NCBI RefSeq assembly: GCF_033807715.1
Contig: NC_084598.1
Coordinates: 46,225,231-46,289,230 of the forward strand
DNA from: Cololabis saira
Lineage: Eukaryota > Chordata > Actinopteri > Beloniformes > Belonidae
Reading direction: 5' to 3'
DNA: 64,000 nt
Made by a program: the position numbers and the translations under genes. Numbering within the stretch: the first letter of the stretch is position 1; every line of letters begins with the position of its first letter. The notes below the pieces were generated by a model that was given only the letters and a program-made list of their open reading frames with translations, had not been told where the DNA came from and made no database searches. This document shows, piece after piece, positions 1 through 11,691 of the stretch.

Positions 1-3000
1 TGCAGAACGAAGACTGGAACTCTGCAGAGGAACGAAGACTGGACCTCTGCAGCGGAATGAAGACTGGACCTCTGCAGAACGAAGACTGGACCTCTGCAGA
101 GGAATGAAGACTGGACCTCTGCAGAACGAAGACTGGACCTCTGCAGAGGAACGAAGACTGGACCTCTGCAGAGGAATGAAGACTGGACCTCTGCAGAGGA
201 ATGAAGACTGGACCTCTGCAGAGGAACGAAGACTGGACCTCTGCAGAACGAAGACTGGACCTCTGCAGAGGAACGAAGACTGGACCTCTGCAGAGGAACG
301 AAGACTGGACCTCTGCAGAGGAATGAAGACTGGAACTCTGCAGAGGAACGGAGACTGGACCTCTGCAGAACGAAGACTGGACCTCTGCAGAGGAACGAAG
401 ACTGGAACTCTGCAGAGGAACGAAGACTGGAGCTCTGCAGAATGAAGACTGGACCTCTGCAGAGGAACGAAGACTGGACCTCTGCAGAGGAATGAAGACT
501 GGACCTCTGCAGAATGAAGACTGGACCTCTGCAGAGGAACGAAGACTGGACCTCTGCAGAGGAACAAAGACTGGACCTCTGCAGAGGAACAAAGACTGGA
601 CCTCTGCAGAGGAACGAAGACTGGACCTCTGCAGAGGAACGAAGACTGGAACTCTGCAGAGGAATGAAGACTGGACCTCTGCAGAACGAAGACTGGACCT
701 CTGCAGAGGAACAAAGACTGGACCTCTGCAGAGGAACGAAGACTGGACCTCTGCAGAGGAACGAAGACTGGAACTCTGCAGAGGAACGAAGACTGGACCT
801 CTGCAGAACGAAGACTGGACCTCTGCAGAGGAACGAAGACTGGAACTCTGCAGAGGAACGAAGACTGGAGCTCTGCAGAATGAAGACTGGACCTCTGCAG
901 AGGAACGAAGACTGGACCTCTGCAGAGGAACGAAGACTGGACCTCTGCAGAGGAACGAAGTCTGGACCTCTGCAGAACGAAGACTGGACCTCTGCAGAGG
1001 AAAAAAGACTGGACCTCTGCAGAGGAACGAAGACTGGAGCTCTGCAGAGGAACGAAGACTGGACCTCTGCAGAACGAAGACTGGACCTCTGCAGAACGAA
1101 GACTGGACCTCTGCAGAGGAACGAAGACTGGAGCTCTGCAGAGGAACGAAGACTGGACCTCTGCAGAACGAAGACTGGACCTCTGCAGAGGAACGAAGAC
1201 TGGACCTCTGTAGAGGAATGAAGGAATGAAGGAATGAAGACTGGACCTCTGCAGAGGAACGAAGACTGGAGCTCTGCAGAGGAACGAAGACTGGACCTCT
1301 GCAGAACGAAGACTGGACCTCTGCAGAGGAATGAAGACTGGACCTCTGCAGAACAAAGACTGGACCTCTGCAGAACAAAGACTGGACCTCTGCAGAGGAA
1401 CGAAGACTGGACCTCTGCAGAGGAATGAAGACTGGACCTCTGCAGAACGAAGACTGGACCTCTGCAGAGGAATGAAGACTGGACCTCTGCAGAACGAAGA
1501 CTGGACCTCTGCAGAGGAATGAAGACTGGACCTCTGCAGAACAAAGACTGGACCTCAGCAGAACAAAGACTGGACCTCTGCAGAGGAACGAAGACTGGAC
1601 CTCTGCAGAGGAACGAAGAGGAACGAAGACTGGACCTCTGCAGAACGAAGACTGGACCTCTGCAGAGGAATGAAGACTGGACCTCTGCAGAACAAAGACT
1701 GGACCTCTGCAGAACAAAGACTGGAGCTCTGCAGAGGAACGAAGACTGGACCTCTGCAGAACGAAGACTGGACCTCTGCAGAACGAAGACTGGACCTCTG
1801 CAGAGGAACGAAGACTGGAGCTCTGCAGAGGAACGAAGACTGGACCTCTGCAGAACGAAGACTGGACCTCTGCAGAGGAATGAAGACTGGACCTCTGCAG
1901 AACAAAGACTGGACCTCTGCAGAACAAAGACTGGACCTCTGCAGAGGAACGAAGACTGGACCTCTGCAGAGGAATGAAGACTGGACCTCTGCAGAGGAAC
2001 GAAGACTGGACCTCTGCAGAACGAAGACTGGACCTCTGCAGAATGAAGACTGGACCTCTGCAGAGGAACGAAGACTGGACCTCTGCAGAGGAACGAAGAC
2101 TGGACCTCTGCAGAGGAACGAAGTCTGGACCTCTGCAGAACGAAGACTGGACCTCTGCAGAGGAAAAAAGACTGGACCTCTGCAGAGGAACGAAGACTGG
2201 AGCTCTGCAGAGGAACGAAGACTGGACCTCTGCAGAACGAAGACTGGACCTCTGCAGAACGAAGACTGGACCTCTGCAGAGGAACGAAGACTGGAGCTCT
2301 GCAGAGGAACGAAGACTGGACCTCTGCAGAACGAAGACTGGACCTCTGCAGAGGAATGAAGACTGGACCTCTGCAGAACAAAGACTGGACCTCTGCAGAA
2401 CAAAGACTGGACCTCTGCAGAGGAACGAAGACTGGACCTCTGCAGAGGAATGAAGACTGGACCTCTGCAGAACGAAGACTGGACCTCTGCAGAGGAATGA
2501 AGACTGGACCTCTGCAGAACGAAGACTGGACCTCTGCAGAGGAATGAAGACTGGACCTCTGCAGAACAAAGACTGGACCTCTGCAGAACAAAGACTGGAC
2601 CTCTGCAGAGGAACGAAGACTGGACCTCTGCAGAGGAACGAAGAGGAACGAAGACTGGACCTCTGCAGAACGAAGACTGGACCTCTGCAGAGGAATGAAG
2701 ACTGGACCTCTGCAGAACAAAGACTGGACCTCTGCAGAACAAAGACTGGACCTCTGCAGAGGAACGAAGACTGGACCTCTGCAGAGGAACGAAGACTGGA
2801 CCTCTGCAGAACGAAGACTGGACCTCTGCAGAGGAACAAAGACTGGACCTCTGCAGAACGAAGACTGGACCTCTGCAGAACGAAGACTGGACCTCTGCAG
2901 AGGAACGAAGACTGGACCTCTGCAGAATGAAGACTGGACCTCTGCAGAACAAAGACTGGACCTCTGTAGAGGAACGAAGACTGGACCTCTGCAGAGGAAT

Positions 3001-4013
3001 GAAGACTGGACCTCTGCAGAGGAACAAAGACTGGACCTCTGCAGAACGAAGACTGGACCTCTGCAGAACAAAGACTGGACCTCTGCAGAGGAACGAAGAC
3101 TGGACCTCTGTAGAGGAATGAAGACTGGACCTCTGCAGAGGAACGAAGACTGGACCTCTGCAGAGGAACGAAGACTGGACCTCTGCAGAACGAAGACTGG
3201 ACCTCTGCAGAGGAATGAAGACTGGACCTCTGCAGAACAAAGACTGGACCTCTGCAGAACAAAGACTGGACCTCTGCAGAGGAACGAAGACTGGACCTCT
3301 GCAGAGGAATGAAGACTGGACCTCTGCAGAACGAAGACTGGACCTCTGCAGAGGAATGAAGACTGGACCTCTGCAGAACGAAGACTGGACCTCTGCAGAG
3401 GAATGAAGACTGGACCTCTGCAGAACAAAGACTGGACCTCTGCAGAGGAATGAAGACTGGACCTCTGCAGAGGAACGAAGACTGGACCTCTGCAGAGGAA
3501 CGAAGACTGGACCTCTGCAGAACGAAGACTGGACCTCTGCAGAGGAACGAAGACTGGACCTCTGCAGAACGAAGACTGGACCTCTGCAGAGGAATGAAGA
3601 CTGGACCTCTGCAGAACAAAGACTGGACCTCTGCAGAACAAAGACTGGACCTCTGCAGAGGAACGAAGACTGGACCTCTGTAGAGGAACGAAGAGGAACG
3701 AAGACTGGACCTCTGCAGAGGAACGAAGACTGGACCTCTGCAGAGGAACGAAGACTGGACCTCTGCAGAGGAACGAAGAGGAACGAAGACTGGACCTCTG
3801 CAGAGGAACGAAGACTGGACCTCTGCAGAGGAACGAAGACTGGACCTCTGCAGAACGAAGACTGGACCTCTGTAGAGGAATGAAGACTGGACCTCTGCAG
3901 AGGAACGAAGACTGGACCTCTGCAGAGGAACGAAGACTGGACCTCTGCAGAGGAACGAAGACTGGACCTCTGCAGAGGAATGAAGACTGGACCTCTGCAG
4001 AGGAACGAAGACT
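1..4013. repeat. Minisatellite array 1 (25/22-bp units)
   Basis: The array is a continuous run of 25-bp units and 22-bp units. They differ by loss of AGG after the CTGCAG core; a few 35-bp units carry a 10-bp duplication (around 1611, 2637, 3685, 3775). Each 25-bp unit holds the perfect palindrome CCTCTGCAGAGG. This array differs from the other three in variant content: it has GGAGCTCTG, AAGTCTGG and GGAAAAAAGAC variants and lacks the CACAGG variant. Some variant runs recur about 1.0-1.2 kb apart (AAGTCTGG near 957 and 2121), so it has its own higher-order repeats. The left end is cut by the window. Open frames across it are a by-product of unit composition, not evidence of a gene. Confidence 0.97.
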
Positions 4014-4230
4014 CCCCAATCTGACCAGCGATGACATGTTTAGTCGCATGCTCTCGCTCCGTCGCTGGTTGTATCGGTGGTGTTCAGAAAACGACGTGGC
4101 CTTTATTGACAATTGGGAAACGTTCTGGGGAAAGCCCGGTCTGATTAGAAGAGACGGCATTCATCCCACCCGGGATGGTGCTGCTCTTGTCTCTAGTAAT
4201 TTGGCCTGTTTCATTAGACCCTCTCCCTGA
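4014..4230 (+). pseudogene. C-terminal remnant of L2 ORF1 (SGNH/GDSL esterase-like domain), copy 1
   Basis: About 70 codons remain, ending at a TGA at 4228. The motif [12 protein letters not shown] resembles the C-terminal D-x-x-H block of SGNH/GDSL hydrolases, and CR1/L2-group ORF1 proteins are known to carry such an esterase domain. The catalytic serine block and everything upstream are missing, replaced by the minisatellite. An open frame runs from the satellite into this remnant, but that follows from the satellite being nearly stop-free. ORF2 starts 21 bp downstream, the usual ORF1-ORF2 arrangement. Confidence 0.75.
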
Positions 4231-4251
4231 CATCGCAGGGTCCAGGCCAGG

Positions 4252-6270
4252 ATGCAGAGCTGTAGTTTAACACACTTCTCTGCTGCTTCTCGAGGACCAA
4301 CGCCTGCCAACAAAACTATAAGATTACATGATGTAAATGGTAACTCTAACCAGGTGCCTAGCAAAATAGAAGTGGTTGCAGTTCCCCGCCCTCCACTAGT
4401 TCACCAGGTGCGGCGTTATAGAGGCGTTAACCAAGATAACCTTGTAAAAATTAAAACCAATGTACATTTGGTACCAATTACAGACCTAAAAATTAGATGC
4501 GGACTACTAAATATACGATCGTTAAGCTCCAAGTCTCTGTTAGTAAACGATATAATTACAGAGAGCAGGAGTGATGTTTTCTGCTTAACAGAAACATGGT
4601 TACAGGAGGAAGAGTATGTTAGTTTGAATGAATCAACTCCGCCCGGCTACTTTAATCATCACATTCCTAGAAACACGGGCCGAGGCGGAGGAGTCGCAGC
4701 AATTTATAACTCCAGTCTCCAAACAAAAATTGAACCTAAGTGCAATCATAATACATTTGAAAGCCTCATGCTTGGTCTGAAATTCCCGAGCTGGAAATCA
4801 GAGAAGCCAGTTGTGTTAGTGGTAGTGTATCGGCCCCCTGCTGGCGCTTATCTAGAGTTTTTGTCTGAATTTTCAGATTTCCTTTCTGGATTATTGATCA
4901 GCACAGATAAATTCATCATAGTGGGTGATTTTAATATTCATATGGATGTTGAAAGCGATAATCTTAAATTAGCTTTCAATTCTCTTCTAGAATCAATGGG
5001 TATCTCACAAAAAGTGGACGGGCCGACGCATTGTTTTGGTCATACTCTCGATCTCGTTCTCACCTACGGTGTTGAAACTGATGGTCTGTTGGTGTCACCT
5101 GTAAACTCCCTTTTATCCGACCATTACTTAATAACGTTTGAATTTAATTTTGTTGATGTTGAAGTGCAAAACAGGAGGTATTATTTTAGCAGATGTTTGT
5201 CTGATGAAGCTATTGCTAAATTTAAGGAGACCATTGCTCGTCTTGCGACAGTGGAAAATAGTGAAGCCTTTACTGAAGCAATAGAGGCCAGTGACCTGGG
5301 TTCTACCTCTGATGTTGATTTTCTTGTTAGTAACACTGCTGATCTGTTGCACTCAGCTTTAGATGAAGTTGCTCCTTTGAAAAGGAGGGTTTCTAGCCAC
5401 AGGAGCTTAACTCCCTGGTACAATTCAGATATTCGCATGTTGAAACAAAGCGTGCGTAAAATAGAAAGGAAGTGGCACTCTTGTAAGTCTGTAGACTTCT
5501 ATCGTGAATGGAAAGATATTCTAATAGTATATAAAAAAGCCATTCGCAAAGCAAGAACAGCTTATTATTCAACGTTGATAGAGGATAACAAAAGTAACCC
5601 ACGTTTTCTGTTCAGCACTGTAGCCAGGCTGACAAAGAGTCACAGCTCTGTTGAGCCGTGCATTCCTGCAGCTCTCAGTAGTGAGGACTTTATGAGCTTC
5701 TTCAACAGTAAAATCGCGAGAATTAGAGAAGAAATCAACCAGCCGGTTGTGGGTGTTTCTTCAGCTTTAGCGACTTCCCTAGGCTCTGACTTGTCTCTAG
5801 ACTGTTTTGATCCTATAGACCTCCCTGAGCTGACCTCACTCGTCAATAGAGCTAAGTCAACCACATGTATGTTAGACCCCATCCCGACTCGACTATTCAA
5901 AAATGTTTTTTCTCTTATTGGTGTGACAATACTGGACCAAATTAACCTATCCCTAAGCTTAGGATATGTACCACAGGTTTTCAAAGTGGCAGTAATTAAA
6001 CCTTTACTTAAAAAACCTTCTCTTGACCCAGACACCTTAGCTAATTATAAACCAATTTCCAACCTTCCATTTGTATCTAAAATTCTGGAAAAGGCAGTTT
6101 CAAGCCAGTTATGTGACTATTTGTATAGAAATGATTTGTTTGAAGTCTTTCAGTCAGGGTTCAGAATGCATCATAGCACAGAGACAGCACTGGTTCGAGT
6201 CACGAATGACCTTCTTATGGCCTCAGATAAGGGATTAGTGTCCATACTGGTTCTACTGGACCTCAGATAA
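4252..6270 (+). pseudogene. L2 ORF2, N-terminal part: APE endonuclease and RT fingers, copy 1
   Basis: The frame has 672 codons, and ATG 4252 is the first in frame after the ORF1 stop. Residues about 83-300 are an APE-type endonuclease: LLNIRSL with Asn about 87, LTETW with Glu about 114, [11 protein letters not shown] with the Asp/Asn pair, and LSDHYLI with the Asp-His pair. RT begins around residue 570 ([30 protein letters not shown]). The frame ends at a TAA inside the 40-bp tandem expansion, just at the motif-A strand (SILVLLDL), so the catalytic palm is cut off. A full ORF2 would need the two parts fused, so this copy cannot encode a working enzyme. Confidence 0.9.
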
Positions 6271-6580
6271 GGGATTAGTGTCCATACTGGTTCTACTGGA
6301 CCTCAGATAAGGGATTAGTGTCCATACTGGTTCTACTGGACTTCAGATAAGGGATTAGTGTCCATACTGGTTCTACTGGACCTCAGATAAGGGATTAGTG
6401 TCCATACTGGTTCTACTGGACCTCAGATAAGGGATTAGTGTCCATACTGGTTCTACTGGACCTCAGATAAGGGATTAGTGTCCATACTGGTTCTACTGGA
6501 CCTCAGATAAGGGATTAGTGTCCATACTGGTTCTACTGGACCTCAGATAAGGGATTAGTGTCCATACTGGTTCTACTGGA
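6221..6580 (+). repeat. 40-bp tandem expansion inside the RT gene, 9 units, copy 1
   Basis: There are nine exact or near-exact 40-bp units, each starting CCTCAGATAAGGGATTAGTG (one starts CTTCAG). The ancestral gene evidently had one unit, flanked on both sides by the hexamer CCTCAG (6221 and 6581), which suggests slippage or unequal exchange at the hexamer. Forty is not a multiple of three, and each unit carries an in-frame TAA (LDLR then stop). The expansion therefore breaks the RT in all frames. Confidence 0.97.
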
Positions 6581-7670
6581 CCTCAGTGCTGCTTTTGACA
6601 CTATAGATCATGGCATTTTACTGCACAGGTTAGAGCATGTTGTTGGGATTAAAGGGACAGCTCTATGTTGGTTTAAATCATATCTATCTGACAGGTTCCA
6701 GTTTGTTCATGTACATGAGGTTTCTTCAGAACAGTCAAGGGTCTGTTATGGTGTTCCGCAGGGTTCAGTGCTAGGGCCAATCTTGTTCAGTTTATACATG
6801 CAGCCCTTGGGAAGTATAATCCAGAATCACGGCATACACTTTCATTGTTATGCTGATGATACGCAGCTCTACTTGTCTATGAAGCCGGATGAAACAGAAC
6901 CGTTAGTTAAACTTCAGGCATGTCTTAGGGACATCAAGGACTGGATGTCCAGAAATTTCTTGCTTCTAAATTCAGATAAAACAGAGGTTATCATTCTTGG
7001 TCCAGAGCATCTTAGGAAGGGATTAGATGGTGTTGCGATGGCTTCCAGTGCAACTGTGAAAAACCTTGGTGTTGTTTTCGATCAGGATTTGTCGTTTAAA
7101 CCATATGTTAATCAGGTTTGTAAAATAGCGTTTTTCCATCTCCGTAATATTGCAAAAATTAGGAAAATCCTCTCGCAGAGGGATGCAGAAAAACTAGTTC
7201 ATGCGTTTGTATCTTCTAGACTGGATTACTGTAATGTGTTGTTAGCAGGATGTCCCAGTAATTTGCTGAATAGGCTCCAGCTGATCCAGAATGCAGCAGC
7301 ACGAGTGCTGACAGGAATCAGCAGGAGAGACCACGTCTCTCCAGTGTTAGTGTCGCTCCATTGGCTACCTGTAAAATTCAGAATTCAATTTAAAATTTTA
7401 TTACTTGCGTATAAAGCCCAAAACGGCTTAGCTCCGCAGTATTTACAAGATTTGATAGTGCCTTATGTTCCTGGCCGAGCTCTCCGCTCCCAGGGTGCAG
7501 GTTTACTCGTAGTTCCTAGAGTATCTAAATGTAGATTTGGAGGGCGGGCGTTCTGCTATCAGGCACCATTACTATGGAACCAACTTCCAATCTGGGTTAA
7601 GGAGGCTGACACCACCTCCACCTTTAAAACTAAACTTAAAACCTTTCTGTTTAGTAAAGCCTATAGTTAG
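6558..7670 (+). pseudogene. L2 ORF2, C-terminal part: RT palm and thumb, copy 1
   Basis: This open frame of 370 codons begins within the last 40-bp unit; its first ATG is not a natural start. It has motif A (LDLSAAFDTIDH), motif B (GVPQGSVLGP), the catalytic YADD box (HCYADDTQLYL), and the typical L2/CR1 C-terminal stretch (SSRLDYCN, HWLPVKFRI, LWNQLP). It ends at TAG 7668, matching the usual L2 ORF2 terminus. All RT catalytic residues are present, but they are separated from the endonuclease half by the 40-bp array. Confidence 0.9.
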
Positions 7671-8019
7671 TGTTTAGTAAACCTCTAGCTGGTGTTGGTA
7701 AATCTCTAGGTAGTGTAAACTCTAGTGTGTTAGAGTCAGTAGTCATAGTTGCAGCTATAGAACAAGACTATAATAGTTAGTCTCAAATATAGCTTGGTGG
7801 TAGATATGCTGCTATAGGCTTATGCTGCAGGGGGGCACCGACATGATCCGCTGGGCGGTGCCTCTCACCCTTCTTCTCCTCTCCTCTTCTCTTCCTCTCT
7901 TCTCCATTTCCATTTTTATTTATTATAAATATCTCATAGCTATCATTTTTGTCCATCGTTCCTGTAGTTTCTTGTGCCGGCCCCCCTTTTTTCTCTTTTG
8001 TGCATGTTTGCAGGCCTGA

Positions 8020-8400
8020 GCCTCAGGAGCTGCGTTCTGGCCTGTGTTCCCGGCCCTCCCCCCCCTCTGGTCATCCCATTGCTTCTTCCACCTGCCTACG
8101 TGGATGTCTGCTGTTGCTGCTTCCGCCTGCCTGCACCCCCCCCCCCCCCCCTCTGGTCATCCCGCTGCTGCTTCCACATGACTGTTGTGTGCTGCTGACG
8201 CCCCCCCCCCCCCCCCCTCTGGTCATCCCGCTGCTGCTTCCACATGACTGTTGTGTGCTGCTGACGCCCCCCCCCCCCACCTCTGGTCATCCCGCTGCTG
8301 CTTCCACATGACTGTTGTGTGCTGCTGACGCCCCCCCCCCCACCTCTGGTCATCCCGCTGCTGCTTCCACCTGCCTGCTGTGCTGTCGACGTCCCTGACT
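8020..8400 (+). repeat. C-rich tandem repeats in the L2 3' UTR, copy 1
   Basis: A unit of about 60-66 bp (CTCTGGTCATCCCGC, then GCTGCTGACG and a run of 10-16 C) is repeated about four times. Copy 2 has about four and copy 3 about three. The C runs vary in length between units and copies. Short open frames on both strands are low-complexity (poly-Pro or poly-Gly) and were not called as genes. Confidence 0.9.
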
Positions 8401-8424
8401 CCCCCAGTCTGGCCCTCGGCAGGA

Positions 8425-8700
8425 GGGTCCCCCCTTATGAGCCTGGTCCTGGTCCAGGTTTCTTCCTCCTAAAGGGGAGTTTTTCCTTGCCACTGTTTGG
8501 CTTAAGGCTTTTCTCCCACTATGGGAGTTTTTACCTGCCATTGTTTATGTAATAATTGCTCGGGGGTTTATGTTTATGTTTATGTTTATGTTTATGTTTA
8601 TGTTTATGTTCATGTTCATGTTCTGGATCTCTGGAAAGCGTCTAGAGACATCTGTTGTATTAGACGCTATATAAATAAAATTGAATTGAATTGAATTGAA
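8425..8700 (+). other. L2 3' UTR terminus with TTTATG repeats and TTGAA tail, copy 1
   Basis: This is the conserved L2 3' end. A stem-loop-rich segment (GGGGAGTTTTT, TGGGAGTTTTT) is followed by a TTTATG run at about 8569-8610, longer than in copies 2 and 3. The recognition end follows, with GCGTCTAGAGAC and TAGACGCTATATAAATAAA pairing through GCGTCTA/TAGACGC, and then the TTGAA repeats. This end is where L2 reverse transcriptases are known to start copying. Confidence 0.8.
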
Positions 8701-11453
8701 AGACTGGACCTCTGCAGAGGAACGAAGACTGGACCTCTGCACAGGAACGAAGACTGGACCTCTGCAGAGGAACGAAGACTGGACCTCTGCAGAACGAAGA
8801 CTGGACCTCTGTAGAGGAACGAAGACTGGACCTCTGCAGAGGAATGAAGACTGGACCTCTGCAGAGGAACGAAGACTGGACCTCTGCAGAACGAAGACTG
8901 GACCTCTGTAGAGGAACGAAGACTGGACCTCTGCAGAGGAACGAAGACTGGACCTCTGCAGAGGAACGAAGACTGGACCTCTGCAGAGGAACGAAGACTG
9001 GACCTCTGCAGAACGAAGACTGGACCTCTGCAGAACGAAGACTGGACCTCTGCAGAGGAACGAAGACTGGACCTCTGCAGAGGAACGAAGACTGGACCTC
9101 TGCAGAGGAACAAAGACTGGACCTCTGCAGAGGAACGAAGACTGGACCTCTGCAGAACGAAGACTGGACCTCTGCAGAGGAACGAAGACTGGACCTCTGC
9201 AGAGGAACGAAGACTGGACCTCTGCAGAGGAATGAAGACTGGACCTCTGCAGAGGAACGAAGACTGGACCTCTGCAGAGGAATGAAGACTGGACCTCTGC
9301 AGAATGAAGACTGGACCTCTGCAGAGGAACGAAAACTGGACCTCTGCAGAGGAACGAAGACTGGACCTCTGCAGAGGAATGAAGACTGGACCTCTGCAGA
9401 GGAATGAAGACTGGACCTCTGCAGAGGAACGAAGACTGGACCTCTGCAAAACGAAGACTGGACCTCTGCAGAGGAACGAAGACTGGACCTCTGCAGAACG
9501 AAGACTGGACCTCTGCACAGGAATGAAGACTGGACCTCTGCACAGGAACGAAGACTGGACCTCTGCAGAGGAACGAAGACTGGACCTCTGCAGAGGAATG
9601 AAGACTGGACCTCTGCAGAGGAATGAAGACTGGACCTCTGCAGAGGAATGAAGACTGGACCTCTGCAGAGGAATGAAGACTGGACCTCTGCAGAGGAACG
9701 AAGACTGGACCTCTGCAGAACGAAGACTGGACCTCTGCACAGGAATGAAGACTGGACCTCTGCACAGGAACGAAGACTGGACCTCTGCAGAGGAACGAAG
9801 ACTGGACCTCTGCAGAGGAATGAAGACTGGACCTCTGCAGAGGAATGAAGACTGGACCTCTGCAGAGGAATGAAGACTGGACCTCTGCAGAGGAACGAAG
9901 ACTGGACCTCTGCAGAACGAAGACTGGACCTCTGCACAGGAATGAAGACTGGACCTCTGCACAGGAACGAAGACTGGACCTCTGCAGAGGAACGAAGACT
10001 GGACCTCTGCAGAGGAACGAAGACTGGACCTCTGCAGAACGAAGACTGGACCTCTGCAGAGGAACGAAGACTGGACCTCTGCAGAACGAAGACTGGACCT
10101 CTGCAGAACGAAGACTGGACCTCTGCAGAGGAACGAAGACTGGACCTCTGCAGAGGAATGAAGACTGGACCTCTGCAGAATGAAGACTGGACCTCTGCAG
10201 AGGAACGAAGACTGGACCTCTGCAGAACGAAGACTGGACCTCTGCAGAACGAAGACTGGACCTCTGCAGAACAAAGACTGGACCTCTGCAGAGGAACGAA
10301 GACTGGACCTCTGCAGAGGAATGAAGACTGGACCTCTGCAGAGGAACGAAGACTGGACCTCTGCAGAGGAACGAAGACTGGACCTCTGCAGAGGAACGAA
10401 GACTGGACCTCTGCAGAGGAATGAAGACTGGACCTCTGCAGAGGAACGAAGACTGGACCTCTGCAGAACGAAGACTGGACCTCTGCAGAACGAAGACTGG
10501 ACCTCTGCAGAGGAATGAAGACTGGACCTCTGCAGAACAAAGACTGGACCTCTGCAGAATGAAGACTGGACCTCTGCAGAGGAACGAAGACTGGACCTCT
10601 GCAGAACAAAGACTGGACCTCTGCAGAATGAAGACTGGACCTCTGCAGAGGAATGAAGACTGGACCTCTGCAGAGGAATGAATACTGGACCTCTGCAGAA
10701 CAAAGACTGGACCTCTGCAGAATGAAGACTGGACCTCTGCAGATGAATGAAGACTGGACCTCTGCAGAGGAATGAAGACTGGACCTCTGCAGAGGAACGA
10801 AGACTGGACCTCTGCAGAGGAACGAAGACTGGACCTCTGCAGAGGAACGAAGACTGGACCTCTGCAGAACGAAGACTGGACCTCTGCAGAGGAACGAAGA
10901 CTGGACCTCTGCAGAGGAATGAAGACTGGACCTCTGCAGAACGAAGACTGGACCTCTGCAGAGGAATGAAGACTGGACCTCTGTAGAACAAAGACTGGAC
11001 CTCTGTAGAACAAAGACTGGACCTCTGCAGAGGAATGAAGACTGGACCTCTGCAGAGGAATGAAGACTGGACCTCTGCAGAGGAACGAAGAATGGACCTC
11101 TGCAGAGGAACCAAGACTGGACCTCTGCAGAGGAACGAAGACTGGACCTCTGCAGAACAAAGACTGGACCTCTGCAGAACGAAGACTGGACCTCTGCAGA
11201 ATGAAGACTGGACCTCTGCAGAATGAAGACTGGACCTCTGCAGAGGAATGAAGACTGGACCTCTGCAGAGGAACGAAGACTGGACCTCTGCAGAACGAAG
11301 AATGGACCTCTGCAGAGGAACGAAGACTGGACCTCTGCAGAGGAACGAAGACTGGACCTCTGCAGAGGAACGAAGACTGGACCTCTGCAGAGGAACGAAG
11401 ACTGGACCTCTGCAGAGGAATGAAGACTGGACCTCTGCAGAGGAACGAAGACT
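8701..11453. repeat. Minisatellite array 2 (25/22-bp units)
   Basis: This array is 2.75 kb of the same unit family as array 1 but a different subfamily: CACAGG variants cluster at 8740 and 9510-9965, GAAAACTGG occurs at about 9330, GAATACTGG near 10680, TGTAGAACA near 10983 and AAGAATGG near 11090. The order of these marker units recurs in arrays 3 and 4, so the arrays were copied as blocks. The right end joins L2 copy 2 at exactly the base seen for copy 1. Confidence 0.96.
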
Positions 11454-11670
11454 CCCCAATCTGACCAGCGATGACATGTTTAGTCGCATGCTCTCGCTCC
11501 GTCGCTGGTTGTATCGGTGGTGTTCAGAAAACGACGTGGCCTTTATTGACAATTGGGAAACGTTCTGGGGAAAGCCCGGTCTGATTAGAAGAGACGGCAT
11601 TCATCCCACCCGGGATGGTGCTGCTCTTGTCTCTAGTAATTTGGCCTGTTTCATTAGACCCTCTCCCTGA
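11454..11670 (+). pseudogene. L2 ORF1 C-terminal remnant (esterase-like), copy 2
   Basis: It matches the copy 1 remnant base for base as far as read and ends at the same TGA. It is again preceded directly by satellite, so the ORF1 truncation predates amplification of the unit. Confidence 0.73.
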
Positions 11671-11691
11671 CATCGCAGGGTCCAGGCCAGG

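Larger units (their letters stand above)
4014..8700 (+). mobile_element. L2-clade LINE, copy 1, 5'-truncated, inside the minisatellite
   Basis: The copy runs from the last part of ORF1, through ORF2 (APE endonuclease plus reverse transcriptase), to a 3' UTR ending in AAATAAAATTGAATTGAA, the short-repeat tail typical of fish L2 elements. Its left edge joins the minisatellite at GAAGACT, which both sequences share. Its right edge joins at GAA of the TTGAA tail. Both junctions recur in copies 2 and 3. Copy 1 differs from 2 and 3 at a small patch near 5127-5150 (TFEFNF against TLELNV in translation), so 2 and 3 are the closer pair there. No target-site duplication can be recognised because the flanks are satellite. 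Confidence 0.93.

Noticed and set aside
1..4013. CRISPR-like array
   Set aside because: Units are directly abutting with no unique spacers, and the setting is vertebrate.
5128..6035. Minus-strand ORFs of 69-131 codons inside each L2 copy
   Set aside because: Shadows of ORF2 without any family signature.
7949..8353. Proline- or glycine-rich short proteins in the LINE 3' UTR
   Set aside because: They arise from C tracts and the tandem repeat, and vary with homopolymer length.
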